A stretch of DNA of 64,000 bases from Athripsodes cinereus (GCA_947579605.1 OX388319.1:2852001-2916000); one strand, 5' to 3'; shown: positions 43,449-54,290, counted from the stretch's first letter. The notes: generated from the sequence alone by a model not told the origin. Translations and numbers: made by a program.

Positions 43449-43461
43449 GTAAGGTAAGGTA
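41901..43461 (+). mobile_element. 5'-truncated RTE-clade LINE with 11-bp target duplication
   Basis: AGAACAAAAAA occurs immediately before (41890-41900) and after (43462-43472) the insertion. The 3' end after the TAG stop is only the short repeat AGGTAAGGTAAGGTA, typical of RTE elements, which lack poly(A). The 5' end begins inside the reverse transcriptase domain, so the endonuclease domain is missing. The long intact frame and exact duplication suggest a fairly recent insertion. Confidence 0.9.
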
Positions 43462-43624
43462 AGAACAAAAAAAATAAATTTATAAAAGATTTCGACAACA
43501 ATAAGGGGACTAAATATACTTCTGAAGGCATTTTGTAAAAACACTGACATAAATAATTAAGGATAAAGTTACGTCACTAATATTGATTTAGTCTTTTTGT
43601 TCATGGCTGTATAATAATATTTCA

Positions 43625-43775
43625 ATATGGATAGTTGGGTCAGTTGAAAGCGATCGCGTTTTTGCGATTAACTCGCCCTCTGTATATTGATTGTATTTAA
43701 TTTGAATGCATTTCCTAATGGATTTGTTTGTAATAAATGTACGTAAAGGAATGAATGAGTCAATAAATAATTTTA
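43625..43775 (+). mobile_element. LINE 3'-UTR-like fragment R11
   Basis: GTCAGTTGAAAGCGATCGCG, TTTGCGATTAACTCGCCCTC and TGTATATTGATTGTATTTAA, ending in AATAAATAA. Very similar to 51495-51640. Confidence 0.55.
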
Positions 43776-44630
43776 GAGTAAACAACATATTATTATATCA
43801 AAATATACATGAATCACATATTTTTTTATCTCCTGGTGATAGCAAAATGCTAAGTTAAGTATATCTCTTTTCTATCTATTTATCTATACTGTTGCGACAA
43901 TTAATAACTAAATACGGTGTAACCAGTGGACATTTTGCATGCAATTAATATGTCATGTATTGATAATAAGATATTCAACACTTCCATGTGAAGTCCTCGA
44001 ATTAAAAGAGGTCTCCTAATATTTTTCTACATTTTAAAATGTCATGAAAAAAGGTTAGTTTGAGTAATGTCAAACGTTACGTAGGTATACGATAATTTAT
44101 ATCTACGTATCTTATAATAAAAGTTGTTTTTTTTTCGTATTGGAAAATACACAAATAGTAAAGATGGATTTTATTCTTAATCTTCAATTTGGTTATTGGT
44201 TATAAATTTCTTTTAAGCAATGAACCCGCCGTTTGTATTTGTACGTTTTGTGCAAAAAGTTTTTTTTATATAAAAAGAAAGGATGTTCCTTTGTGTGTGT
44301 GTTTTGTTAACTACTTCCTCTACTTTACACCACAATGTACTATGACGGAACGTCGCCATTGTTCTAATTCTGTCCACAAACACAATTGATAATAAGAGGG
44401 CACGGAGCTTTCAAGTATCTATACATACACAGCCACTCATATTACACCACTAAGCAATGATATTATACTTTTTACAAGTATGTAGGTATTGAGTAGGTAC
44501 TGTACAAATGTAACATCTACTTGTGTGATACAATAATGTTCATCATAAAATATTATCCTCAATTATTATTAGTGTTATTAATATAAATCTGAATGTTTAG
44601 TTGTAGGTATTTATGTTATCCCGTAGAGCA
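43776..44630. other. No gene seen
   Basis: AT-rich. The frame at 44189-44389 shows no recognisable domain. Confidence 0.4.
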
Positions 44631-44631
44631 C

Positions 44632-45083
44632 TCGGTAACGAATAAGTCTCCTACTTTTTTCAATAAGTTTCGAGTGTCCTGTAAGCTGTAAAGTGCAATC
44701 TATAGTGCTATTAGTTTTACGACGAAGCAACTACGTAACTGTAAGAACTAAGTTTCAAGGAATATTGTAGTAGTGAGTAGTATCTTGAAGTAAATATCTC
44801 CTCCGAAAGGACATTAAAGGTGATAATTTTGGCGAGGTTTTAGTCAGAAGCGGGACCCTTCAGGCAAACCCTGTGTCATCCCATTGAAACAAATATTGTT
44901 TCGTTGAGTCTGGATGATATTGGAGCTCAGCTCTTTAAACATCCAGGAGAAAGTGGTGAGAATCCCTTAATATCGTTCTATAAAAGGCAGGTGTGAGAAT
45001 CAAATAACATTTTATTTCTTAAACTCAGCGCTGTTGAATGCCATCTATTCTGAATGTCTTTTTTTTCATATTTGTAGAAGAGG
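44632..45083 (+). mobile_element. R1 element split by a ~290-bp insertion
   Basis: The 5' part GTAGAGCACTCGGTAACGAA to GAGTGTCCTGTAA ends near 44690. R1 resumes at TATAAAAGGCAGGTGTGAGA near 44980 and runs through AACTCAGCGCTG and TATTCTGAATGTC. The inserted 44691-44979 is of unknown class (AAATCTATAG-, GAGTCTGGATGATATTGGAG-containing) with no clear duplication. Confidence 0.6.
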
Positions 45084-46144
45084 CTGATTTCTTCCATACG
45101 ATTTCAAGATATGCATTAAGAGCAAAGTGAGAAAATAACTTTTTCCATTAATTTGTAGTTTCCTCGCAATACAACGGCTTAGAAACTTGTTTTCTGTAAG
45201 CTTTGAAGTGTTCAGTGTATAAAAGATGATCGTATAACGTCAAATCGGCGTTTAAATTGACAATTTAGCTATGAAAAATAGCACTAAGTTCATGTTTTAT
45301 AGTAATTAATACGAATAGCATGAAGAAGACGACTTGCTTGTTTATTATAAGCAATTAGTTCACGTACTTCTCCCCACGGTCCCACAGATTACAATGAATT
45401 TGAATATTACACTATAAATGCAAACACCTGCATTGTTTACATTTTGTCTATGTAAAATTGTTGTAGCTCAATTTTGCTAAACGTTGTTTGTGGTCTTTAT
45501 ATATGAATTTTGCTTATGTCAAAATTTGTTAGGACTTATATTGTTGTTTATGAATTCGTTGTTAGATTTGTTCTCTTATTTTATTTATAATTTATGATAG
45601 ATAGAATATGTTCTATGAAATTTCGTATGATGTTAAAATAAATAAATAAACCAAACTATGAGACCATCCACTTGTTTGACAAAAATCGGTCGACACACAT
45701 TTTCTCAGCAAATTATAAGTGCGTATAAAATATTATTATACGTCAACAAGTTGACTTTTTACAATTTTATCCAAATGGTAAGTAATGCCGGGTGTATGTG
45801 CTAGTAGTATATGATAGCTGGTAATAGCATTGTTAATTGTATGGATATTAAAAAGTGTAGGTGTGTATGTATGTGTATGTAAACTGACATTGAAATAAAA
45901 ACACCATACAAAATATTGAGGAATGATATTCTTTATCTACCGGCCTCGACGGAGTTTACCTACTATAGGGAGTTATTAAGCTAATAATAATATCAAAATG
46001 ACTAATTTTAACGTATTTAAAATATAACGCACATAAAAAAGTGATAAATATAGAAATGAGTTTATTGATTTCGAAGATGTTTGTAAAAGGCTCCTATTCT
46101 AATTATTTATTTATAATATGACGTGGATGTAATGTCCTAGAATT
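45084..46144. other. No gene seen; LINE-like tail near 45655
   Basis: A long T/A-rich stretch ends in TTAAAATAAATAAATAAACC near 45633-45652, like a LINE 3' end. 45186-45390 keeps faint R1 order. No coding evidence. Confidence 0.4.
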
Positions 46145-46215
46145 GATGAATTGTACAGTGTCTGTACTGTTGAGGTGTTTTGGCACGTTAACGACACTTT
46201 AATGTTGTCCAATAA
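46145..46215 (+). mobile_element. LINE 3' end fragment R4
   Basis: VEVFWHVNDTLMLSNNN then an AATAATAATAAT tail. The same family as 22684-22767 in the opposite orientation. An R1-like fragment (TAAGACATTTTAAATCTTCA) follows at 46238-46290. Confidence 0.5.
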
Positions 46216-46294
46216 TAATAATATAACATTATACAATATAAGACATTTTAAATCTTCACATCAGTAGGGATGAAGCATGCCACAAAACTTGTCA

Positions 46295-46688
46295 CATAAC
46301 TCCTCTTTTACAAGATCTTCACTGGCTTCAAGTCAAAGAAAGAGTAGAGTTCAAGATCATATTGACTGTGCTCAAGGCACTAAATGTCATGGCACCGGTG
46401 TACATCTCTAAGTTATGCATTTCTGAGGAGGCAACGGAAAGGCAAAAATCACTAAGGTCTGCTAACACAGATACTGTCAATAGATTTGTGGTGCCGCGTA
46501 GAGGGGGTCTGGCTAACTATGTTGACTGTGCCTTCAGCGTGGTTGGTCAGTTGCTGTGGAACAACTTTCTTTATGATTTGCCAACTCTGGAGAGTGTGGA
46601 AGTGTTTAAGGCTAAGTTAAAGACCCTATTGTTCAGGAGGTGTTGTAATTCTTTAATTTGCACTTGTAGTGGTTTTCTTACAAAATGA
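46295..46688 (+). pseudogene. CR1/L2-like LINE reverse transcriptase C-terminal part
   Basis: The frame is open upstream of the TTG at 46362 and reads ITPLLQDLHWLQVKERVEFK and ILTVLKALNVMAPVYISKLC. FVVPRRGG, FSVVGQLLWNNFLYDLPTLE and VFKAKLKTLLFRRCCNS follow. This is the thumb/C-terminal region of a CR1/L2-type ORF2 (LHWLPVxxRIxFKxxxLxxKALN, LWNxLPxxLR, FKxxLKTxLF). The catalytic YxDD region has been lost by 5' truncation. Close paralogue at 15419-15613. Confidence 0.75.
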
Positions 46689-46734
46689 CTGAATATTAAT
46701 ACTAAAAAAGTTGCTTAACATATTTACTGTGTTG

Positions 46735-47150
46735 GTGTTTAGGTAACTGACAGAATTCCATAGTGAAATCAAATAACAAATGTAGGTATTCCCGTGGAGC
46801 ACCCGGTAAAGAATTGGTCTCCCACTCTTCTGCGTAAGTTTTCGAGTGTCCTGTAAAAGGCAGGTGTTCGAAAAAATTAAGACATTTTACTTCTTAAATT
46901 CAGCGATGAGGCTTGCCACCCAATCTGAATGTCTTGATTATATATTGGCACGAAGAGGACAGTTTGCATGTTTCTTACATGCAGCTGATCTGCTGGCTAC
47001 CCCACTTGAGGGATATGCCGTGATGGTATAGTAGTAGTAGTAGTATTCCCTACCTTTTTTCACAATGATGATTGACAATGTCCTTATAAGACGAAAGATG
47101 TCTCTCTCAATAATAAACAATAAAGTAGAAAAAAACATTTGTTTTTTTAT
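46735..47150 (+). repeat. R6-family element interrupted by R1
   Basis: The head TGTGTTGGTGTTTAGGTAAC and GAATTCCATAGTGAAATC (46735-46785), and the right-arm-like part GATTGACAATGTCCTTATAA, GACGAAAGATGTCTCTCTC (47070-47105), bracket an R1 copy. GAAAGATGTCTC keeps the GAAA plus stem III plus C layout of the hammerhead-like motif. Confidence 0.55.
46791..47047 (+). mobile_element. R1 SINE-like element, full length, inside R6
   Basis: Near-complete copy with GTGGAGCACCCGGTAAAGAA and a four-unit TAG tail. TATTCCC before the 5' end is repeated just after the tail (7-bp duplication). Confidence 0.85.
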
Positions 47151-48960
47151 ATTATTCTTAAATGTTCAAAATTTTTCATTATTTTATTATAAATTTACCT
47201 ACTTTCTTAACTTTATCCCTCAAAATCGAGCAGCGCCCATGCTTTGAAAATATAATAAAATAAAAAATTGTATAATTGTGTTTGTTGCATGTTTTGTATA
47301 GGTAGGTATATTTAATGTGTTTATTATTATTACAATTAAAAATATTTTATTTTTTATTTATTTATTTTTATTTATTTATTTAATCAAGTTATAAATATAG
47401 CATTTAATTTATAACTTATAATAACCTTATGATTAACTACCATTATTATACTTATTTTCTATTTCAATTATCTTAATTAATAAATTATCAATATATTTAA
47501 CTGCATTCTAATAAGACTATTAACACATTCCATTAAGACGATAAATACACTCCAGTAAGAAAGACAAATATTAGTCTGATATTTTAAATCACAGGAAAAA
47601 AAAAACAATCTTAATCACTCTACAATGATAAGAATACAAATACTTAATCACTCTACAATAATAAGAATACAAAGAAGATAAATATATATGTCTGATATTC
47701 CAAATCACAGGAAATAAAATAAGAGAAAAAAATCATACTTAATGTTACTCTACCATAATAAGAATACCAAATATATTCCAACAAGAGATAAAAAAAAACA
47801 ATTACATATAGGTACATGTACATAGTATTAAGTCATTCTGTCAAAATTCAGAAAATCATTCAAAGTTACAATATGTAACTAAAACACCTGTGCGTATGAA
47901 ATGTATATCAAATAATCAAAATTATTCAAGTTAAATGGTTTACTAGGGAATTTCCTATAAGTAAGAAACATAATATCTAATGTATGCATTGTATCACATT
48001 ATATGCAAGTATTTAGAGATTATTCATGTTCTTTATACATTCATAACATCTTTTACGGAAAATACCTAAAGATTTCGCGATTTGGGTTCAAATATTAACA
48101 TGATTTTTTATAATGTTAACGCACCATCTTTCAATTACCATAAATTTGTACCTAATTATTGTCTATTTTGTGCCCTTTGTTATGAAATAAAATAAATAAT
48201 ATTATAATTCAGGATTTATAATATGATATTACGTAACCATAGAAATAACCACGATCAAACAAATATGAATTATTTTGAATACATAAATGAGATAATATTT
48301 ATTTGTGTACCTACTAAAAGTTTTATCATATATATCAGTGAAATGATTACTTTGATAACATATTACCTATTTGATCGGATCTGAAAATATTGACAATACA
48401 TAAACAACAAAATGTACAAGCGTTCAATTCATAAAGAAAAGTAAAAAGGCGAGATAATAGCAAAAGTCAATATTAGATACAAATGTCATAATTAAGTACG
48501 TGATGTTATATATAATCATAAGCTCGATAAAATGATAAGATAATCATGAACAACGTTTTAAGAAATCAATATCTCTCCAAATTCAATGAAACACGATGAA
48601 CCTAGATGTTAAAAAATAAATAAAAAAGCACAAATTTATTAAAATATTAAAAAAAATATTATGTCAAAAATGCAAAGTGATCCGTGCAAGATCAATAAAA
48701 CACGTGATAAAAGTTTAAAAAACGGTGCTAGCTATGTCGTGATAAAATTGAAAAAGTGCTTGAATTTCTGGACAAGCAGGAGCAATAATAATCTTGATTT
48801 ATATTTCTTGGCTTCGTGAGTAAAAACTTGTCTGTCAATCTCGTGCATGTTGTGTTTGATAAATTCTGATGTGCTTTTCATTCCAAACGTGCTTTAAAAA
48901 TTCTCATAAATATGGTCTTGATGTGCTTAAAATGTGTGGAGTTGAAAATTCTTGTGCTTA
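47151..48960. other. Unique-looking AT-rich sequence, probable intron of the 49-kb gene
   Basis: Few recognised repeats. A minus-orientation ATTTATTTATTT-type tract at about 47340-47385 and an old ~119-bp-spaced duplication (CTGATATTTTAAATCACAGG at 47577, CTGATATTCCAAATCACAGG near 47694) are the visible features. It lies downstream of a donor at 49068 on the minus strand, so intron sequence is likely. Confidence 0.4.
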
Positions 48961-49068
48961 TTATAAAAGTTTAAAAATGATGAATGTGCTTTTAGATATA
49001 CAATACATTGTTTGTTGGTAAAAGAAATCGTGCATTTGGTGCTCGGCAGACTTATGGATGGCACTTAC

Positions 49069-49878
49069 TTGGTGCCCATCAATGTGTTGACAGTCACCGC
49101 AGCATCTCCGTTGGCACCTCTCGCAGTGTTGATCACATTCTCCGCACAGCACGCTCTCATACTGAACTGCCTTGCTGACACGTGGTCTTCTCATTTCTCT
49201 CATGAGTCGCAGCCTTCTGAACTCCCATCCAATACGAGGCAGCTCCATATCTTCGTCATAAGTCGGTTGTCTATGTTCGAGACGTGATAAACTAAATTGG
49301 GGACCCAAACGTTTGTATGTCGTTCTTCTTGTTTGTGTAGACTGTCTTTCCATACGTAATTTTTTCAACTCTCTGTAACTATATTGCTTTGTAAGACTCG
49401 GTCTTTCACCAGATTTACGCGCAACCGCACCAGTACTATTTCTAATGGCAGAATGTTCAATTTTATTTTCATCGTTCACTCTATTTACGGGTATGTCACA
49501 TGGATTATTAATTGTTATTTGTCTTTTCAAAACATAATTACGTTCAACACTTTTTTTATGAGATCTTTCACTACTATGCATATCTCTTGGTTCTGAACGA
49601 TTTCTACGTTCGTACGACGCCGGTTCATCTTCCATGATTGTCTCGCAGAGATCTAAACTATCTGTAAGTGGTCCAAAACTCTCTGTGAGTGGTCCATATG
49701 TGTCCGTGAGGGGGCCGTAGAGGTCGCAATCACCACAAGTGTCGATTGGTGGACCTCGGCCCAAAGGCTAGCTGCAACTGTCTCCGTCAGCTCTGTGAAG
49801 CAAGGCAAATTGGCAGCCACAATCGCGGGCTTCTCGTCTAGGATATTGGAAGCACCTGTCGAGTAGGCCGCAGCCATC
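49069..49878 (-). CDS. Coding exon of an unrecognised gene, with one frame break
   Basis: A minus-strand exon is bounded by a pyrimidine-rich acceptor (CTCACAG then GATGGCTGCG) at 49879-49880 and a GTAAGT donor at 49063-49068 after codons for HIDGHQ. ATG 49877 opens AAAYSTGASNILDEKPAIVA. A second, longer frame follows with tandem YGPLTDT-YGPLTES-FGPLTDS, an Arg/Ser-rich middle, and a cluster CGECDQHCERCQRRCCGDCQ near the donor. The frames are joined only if one base is added around AGCCTTTGGGCC (about 49765-49775). The TTG that opens the long frame is not a plausible start. No signal peptide or membrane segment is visible. I do not recognise the family; the Cys cluster may bind metal or be lipidated (guess). 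Sequence beyond the donor is intron. Confidence 0.6.
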
Positions 49879-49880
49879 CT

Positions 49881-51064
49881 GTGAGACGATCCGATTGGAC
49901 AAAAGGAAAAAGAATAAAAAACCCAATTAATAAATCATTGTTTACATAACTTCATCCACATAAAAACGTGCATATATTTAACATACATTGTACTTTAATG
50001 ATTTAACATGACAGACATAATACACATGAAGCAAGACACGATGTATTATTTAAGAATATTTTCTAAAGAAACATTAAATTTACAAAACAGAAACAAAACA
50101 AACCGTCTCATTAGTCATAATTGTAATAATATTATTTTGTTCCATTTTAATAATATATATACGTTGTTGTAATATCATATACAATTATGGAACAACTCAA
50201 CCATTAGTTCCAACTATGTACCTACTATAAATATTATTAAATTCCGCTAAATGAATTTTTTACTTACAAAAAAAACATTGTTTTTTAGTGTCTAATTAGA
50301 ATCGTGATAATCACCCTGAATTGCTAGATACCGAAACAGTACAGAGGTTTCTCTCTCTCTCAATAATTAAATTCAATAAAGTTTACGCATAAATCATTTA
50401 CAAACTTTTGGATATTGAAATGCTTGACGCCTGGTGGTGTCATGTATATGGCATTATAAGCTTTTTAAGTTTATTTTATCTATCTATTTATTCAAATACA
50501 TTTCGGAATGTGAAACCAGCGTACATTATTAGCGACAATTTTGAGATTCAGGCTCATGATGTCATCATTGAGCACTGAATCGCGTATAAGTGATATATTT
50601 CTGTGTATGTGTGTTTGTGTTAATGTTGATGAGAGGAAAATTGATCCAACTGATTTGTATATTGTTTTGACGTTGTGAATAATTGTATTGGTTTAATTTT
50701 GTATTGTGCTGGTAGATTTTGTTGAACGTTTGATGAACGTACATGAGAACTGTAAGTTTGCTATTTGTAACAAATTCTTATATGTGTATTAATATTTCTA
50801 GCTGATTCTTATATGTGTGTTAATGTTATAATTGAAATCCGACCCTCCGCACAAGCATTTAGTTGCTTATGGAGGGAGCATTTTTACTGTGTGTTATATT
50901 GTTTTATTAATGTAATATCAATGTATACTGTGTATTTATGAATAAAATAAATATATTAAATTAAAAAAAAAATATTCTGTATATATTTTTGTTATAGAAG
51001 ATGGGTGGAATCTATACAACGGTATGTTTTGAGTTGTTAATTTAAAGCTACCTATTTTACGGGA
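49881..51064. other. 5' flank or intron; LINE-like 3' end near 50950
   Basis: A polypyrimidine tract precedes the 49878 acceptor. At 50840-50965 CCGACCCTCCGCACAAGCAT, CTTATGGAGGGAGCATTTTT and a GAATAAAATAAATA tail look like a LINE 3' end. No other gene evidence. Confidence 0.4.
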
Positions 51065-51301
51065 TCATTTAGTCATATTTTGAAAATGTCCAATCAAAAT
51101 ATTGTCTAAAAAGAGCGCTGTTTTTTCGTCTAAAAGGTCATGGACAACTTGGACGTCTTTATTTATACCGTTCTCGTGACAACCACATGCGCATCTTAAA
51201 AGATTGGGGCGAATTGATGAATCTTTCAATCTGTTCCGTGTTTTTGGGAGTTCAAAAGCTTGCGCAGAAAGGACTATGAAGTGAAAAGAAAAGGATAACA
51301 T
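51065..51301 (-). CDS. Possible small secreted protein or terminal exon
   Basis: 78 codons on the minus strand. The N-terminus MLSFSFHFIVLSAQA looks like a short signal peptide with AQA before FELPKTRNRL. Downstream is a CACGCHENG cluster, and the stop is at 51065. Alternatively TCCTTTTCTTTTCACTTCATAG is a strong splice acceptor and the frame after it is a last exon. Either reading is possible, as is chance in AT-rich DNA. No family recognised and no polyadenylation signal clearly placed. Confidence 0.25.
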   Translation of the reverse strand: MLSFSFHFIVLSAQAFELPKTRNRLKDSSIRPNLLRCACGCHENGINKDVQVVHDLLDEKTALFLDNILIGHFQNMTK

Positions 51302-51494
51302 TTATTATTATAGAGACTGAAAAAATTATGTTACGATTGAAATAACTAAATAATTAATGGAATGAGTGCAAATCCCTCCATGTTGCCATCTGGCAATTTT
51401 TATGATATCTGGTGACGGTATACAGCGAAAGATAATAAAAATAAATACAACTATGATCATCTATATACATTTTCATACTAAATACTATGGATAA

Positions 51495-51640
51495 GTTGGG
51501 TTAGTTGGAAGAGATCGCGCCTTTGCGATAAACTCGCCCTCTGTATATTGATTGTATTTGATTTGAATGTATTCCTTTTATGTAATTGTTTTTTATCAAT
51601 GTACAGTAAAGAATGAATAAATTAATAAATAAGTAAGCTT
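51495..51640 (+). mobile_element. LINE 3'-UTR-like fragment R11
   Basis: GTTAGTTGGAAGAGATCGCG, TTTGCGATAAACTCGCCCTC and CAATGTACAGTAAAGAATGA with an AATAAATTAATAAATAA tail. The best R11 copy. Confidence 0.6.
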
Positions 51641-52675
51641 TTGTGAAAATTGACAAAATTTAACTTTTTGCCATTAGGTCCTACTAATGATAAGAATATA
51701 GTCATTAATATGATAAAAATCAAATAGAATTTTTCTAATTGTGAGGGTCACATCGGAGGTTACATACATTATATCGTCCCTCTTCTGACTAACTGTCGTA
51801 TCTGACATTTTTGGCGAAATCGAGTTATAATCAATGTGTAGGTACTTATATGTGCCTTGCATGTTCTCATTGAAGATCACACCTGTGACTGTCACCGTTA
51901 TCCTGGAACAGCTTTCTGAATTTTTGTCGTATTTACGAATTACTCTAAATAAAATGTGTTGTCTAAATAAAATGTATCTACAAACTCCTCAACATTTCAT
52001 CACAAAAATGATTATGAGATAAATAAGAATACAAATAAAATAATGTAATATATTTACACTGTATCATATAACTAGGAGAGACGGAAATGTGCACGGCAAA
52101 ACACTAAAATCGCTCTCCTGAACAATTTACATTTTAGCAGATACGACTGTTAGTCAGAAGAGGGACGATGTGTTATTCACCTACTAATGGAGTTCTAAGC
52201 GAGCTTCTATTTTATTGCCATTAATAAATAATTAGGAACATAGCAATAGATATTTAATTCATTTATTGATTTTAATATATTAACCCTCTCAGTACCAAAT
52301 TAAATTGAAGAGTCCTGGAATCGTTCTTTATATAATGTACAATGAACAAGTAAAAAAAATATAAGTTTTGGAAATTCTTGTAAAATTATCGCTTACCGTT
52401 TTTCAAAGAGGCGCATATGTTTGTACAAAGATATCGGCTCGGCAATTTATTATATTATTTTAAGGACGTGTTACAAACTCTAGGAAGTTGTTACTAATAT
52501 TATTTTATTCACAAACATCAAAACAAAAATTAACAATAATAAAATATAGAAAATAAGACGCATGAAATGATATTATTTACTTAAATTTTATTATCAAAAG
52601 TCGTGAACTTGTAAATTGTGGTCGAAATATAAAAGAAATGGAATTAAATAACACATCAAATAAGTGACTTAATAG
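51641..52675. other. No gene seen
   Basis: Overlapping short frames near 51674-52022 show no domain. AT-rich. Confidence 0.4.
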
Positions 52676-53365
52676 GGCCAATTCTGAATCTTAATGAACT
52701 AACTAAACTAATAGTTGATTAATATTAGTTATTATGTAGTATTCAGCATTAGTTATGAACTATAAACAACTATAAACTCGAGAACCACCAAGTGCAAACG
52801 GTAAAATCTATGGGACAAACTAATATTAGTCAGTGATGCCGCAATACAAAATGTTTTTCACGTTCCGATTTACACTTCTGGCAACAATTTAATAGTTGTC
52901 ACGCGTGAAAATTGTGAAATGTCAGATTTGCCGATATATTTTGGGGTTCGTATTTGCGTCGGTGGTGACGTAATTTTACAATTTATACATGCTAAGAGTT
53001 GCCCTAAAAATATAATTTTTTACTTTTAATTGAAAAAAACAACTCAACACTTCCAAAATATAGCAATATTCTGCAGTAAAATGACAGCAACTAATAATAT
53101 TCGCACATTAAAAGTCGCGAATAAAATTCTGCCAAATCCAACTTATTTTAGTCGTCGGCGGTCAACTAAAATTTCATTCTGAATACGAAATCCATAGATT
53201 CTAGAAATTTTTAGTTGTACTAAGGTGTCAAAATGAACTAATGAACTAAATTAGTACGGAAAACTGTGAATACGAATTAGAACTAATTATCACGACTCAA
53301 CTATCTTCTCCCACTTAGTTGACTTAGTTAGTGCAACTAAACTATTTTATGATTCAGAATTGGCC
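52676..53365. mobile_element. Non-autonomous DNA transposon, 15-bp inverted ends
   Basis: GGCCAATTCTGAATC at the left is exactly inverted as GATTCAGAATTGGCC at the right. Next to the ends are AACTAACTAAACTAATAGTT and TTAGTTAGTGCAACTAAACT, imperfectly inverted. The internal sequence repeats AACTAA and ATTCAGCATT/ATTCTGAATAC motifs. No transposase is recognised in 690 bp and the target duplication is not clear. Superfamily undetermined. Confidence 0.75.
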
Positions 53366-53614
53366 ATAATGAGAAAGATTATTAAATTATTCCACTTTAT
53401 AAAACTAAGCTTTATTTAAATAATTTGCACAAAAAAACATGGAATTCTTTTCTAACCAGCCGATTTTTTATTAATAAAACTCTCCATGTTCCTATACGGG
53501 CTCACAGCTAACTAAAGGGTTAAGTTAGGTTCAAAAAAGTTATCCAATTGTATAATAAGTATGTAAAGGTTAAATTATTAAAAAATGGAAAACAAATTAG
53601 AGGAAGACTTTTAG

Positions 53615-53812
53615 ATAAAGTTTAATTTATCGACCGACGGTTCTTGGTGGAAGTTCACGTTAATATTTTTTCAAATGAAACACGATATATAGTTCTTCCA
53701 CTATTGACTTTATTTATTTTTGCGAGCCGGCTTTCATATGTCAACGTCAGGCAAGACGATGAGAGCGGAAGCTCTTGAAAGCCGGCTCGCAAAAATAAAT
53801 AAAGTCAATAGT
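53615..53812. mobile_element. Snap-back element R7, second insertion
   Basis: AGACTTTTAG is duplicated at 53605-53614 and 53813-53822. The 5' head GACCGACGGTTCTTGGTGGA matches the head at about 17270 (ACCGACGGTACTTGGTGGAA). The inverted arms CTATTGACTTTATTTATTTT plus GCGAGCCGGCTTTCA (from 53701) and their complement end at 53810. The right arm keeps stem GAGAGC/GCTCTT, GAAA (53777-53780) and AGCCGGCTC. The core reads ACGAT instead of CTGATGAT, and the left arm lacks the stem II part. Confidence 0.75.
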
Positions 53813-54049
53813 AGACTTTTAGGCTTATGAGCGGAAGATCTGTGGTTCGCTTCACGCTGCAGTTCTATAACATAATATTCATGATTTCACTCATTGGGTT
53901 AGTATGACGATATTCGGGGCGTAAATGGATTTATCAAGAACTCAGAATCATTTGATCACAAAACTTAGACTTAAAAAATATTAGGAGATAAGTAACTTCA
54001 GTTTATGTATACCTATACATAATATGTACCATACAATTGACATAACGAC

Positions 54050-54290
54050 ATGTCCTACAAGTGGGGTAGCCAGTGGACTAACTATATGTACATGTAATCC
54101 AAATACAGATTGTCTTCTCTGTATCAATATAGAGACATTTAGGATGGGTGGCATACCTTATCGTTGAGTTTAGGATATTTATTGTTTTATACGTGATGTT
54201 TTACGAACATCTGCCTTAAATATGATCCTAGAAAACTTACAGAAAAGAGTGGGAGACCTATACTTTTCCAGGGGGTTCCATGTGGTGGTT
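54050..54290 (-). mobile_element. R1 SINE-like element, diverged
   Basis: Minus strand: CATGTCCTACAAGTGGGGTA, TTAGGATGGGTGGCATACC, CATCTGCCTTAAATATGATC and AAAGAGTGGGAGACC, ending at GGTTCCATG. Confidence 0.75.

Noticed and set aside
46846..47031. Short ORF repeated at 36435 and 46846 (MSCKRQVFEK...)
   Set aside because: It is R1 sequence read in one frame. Other R1 copies have stops and shifts at the same places, so there is no sign of protein conservation.
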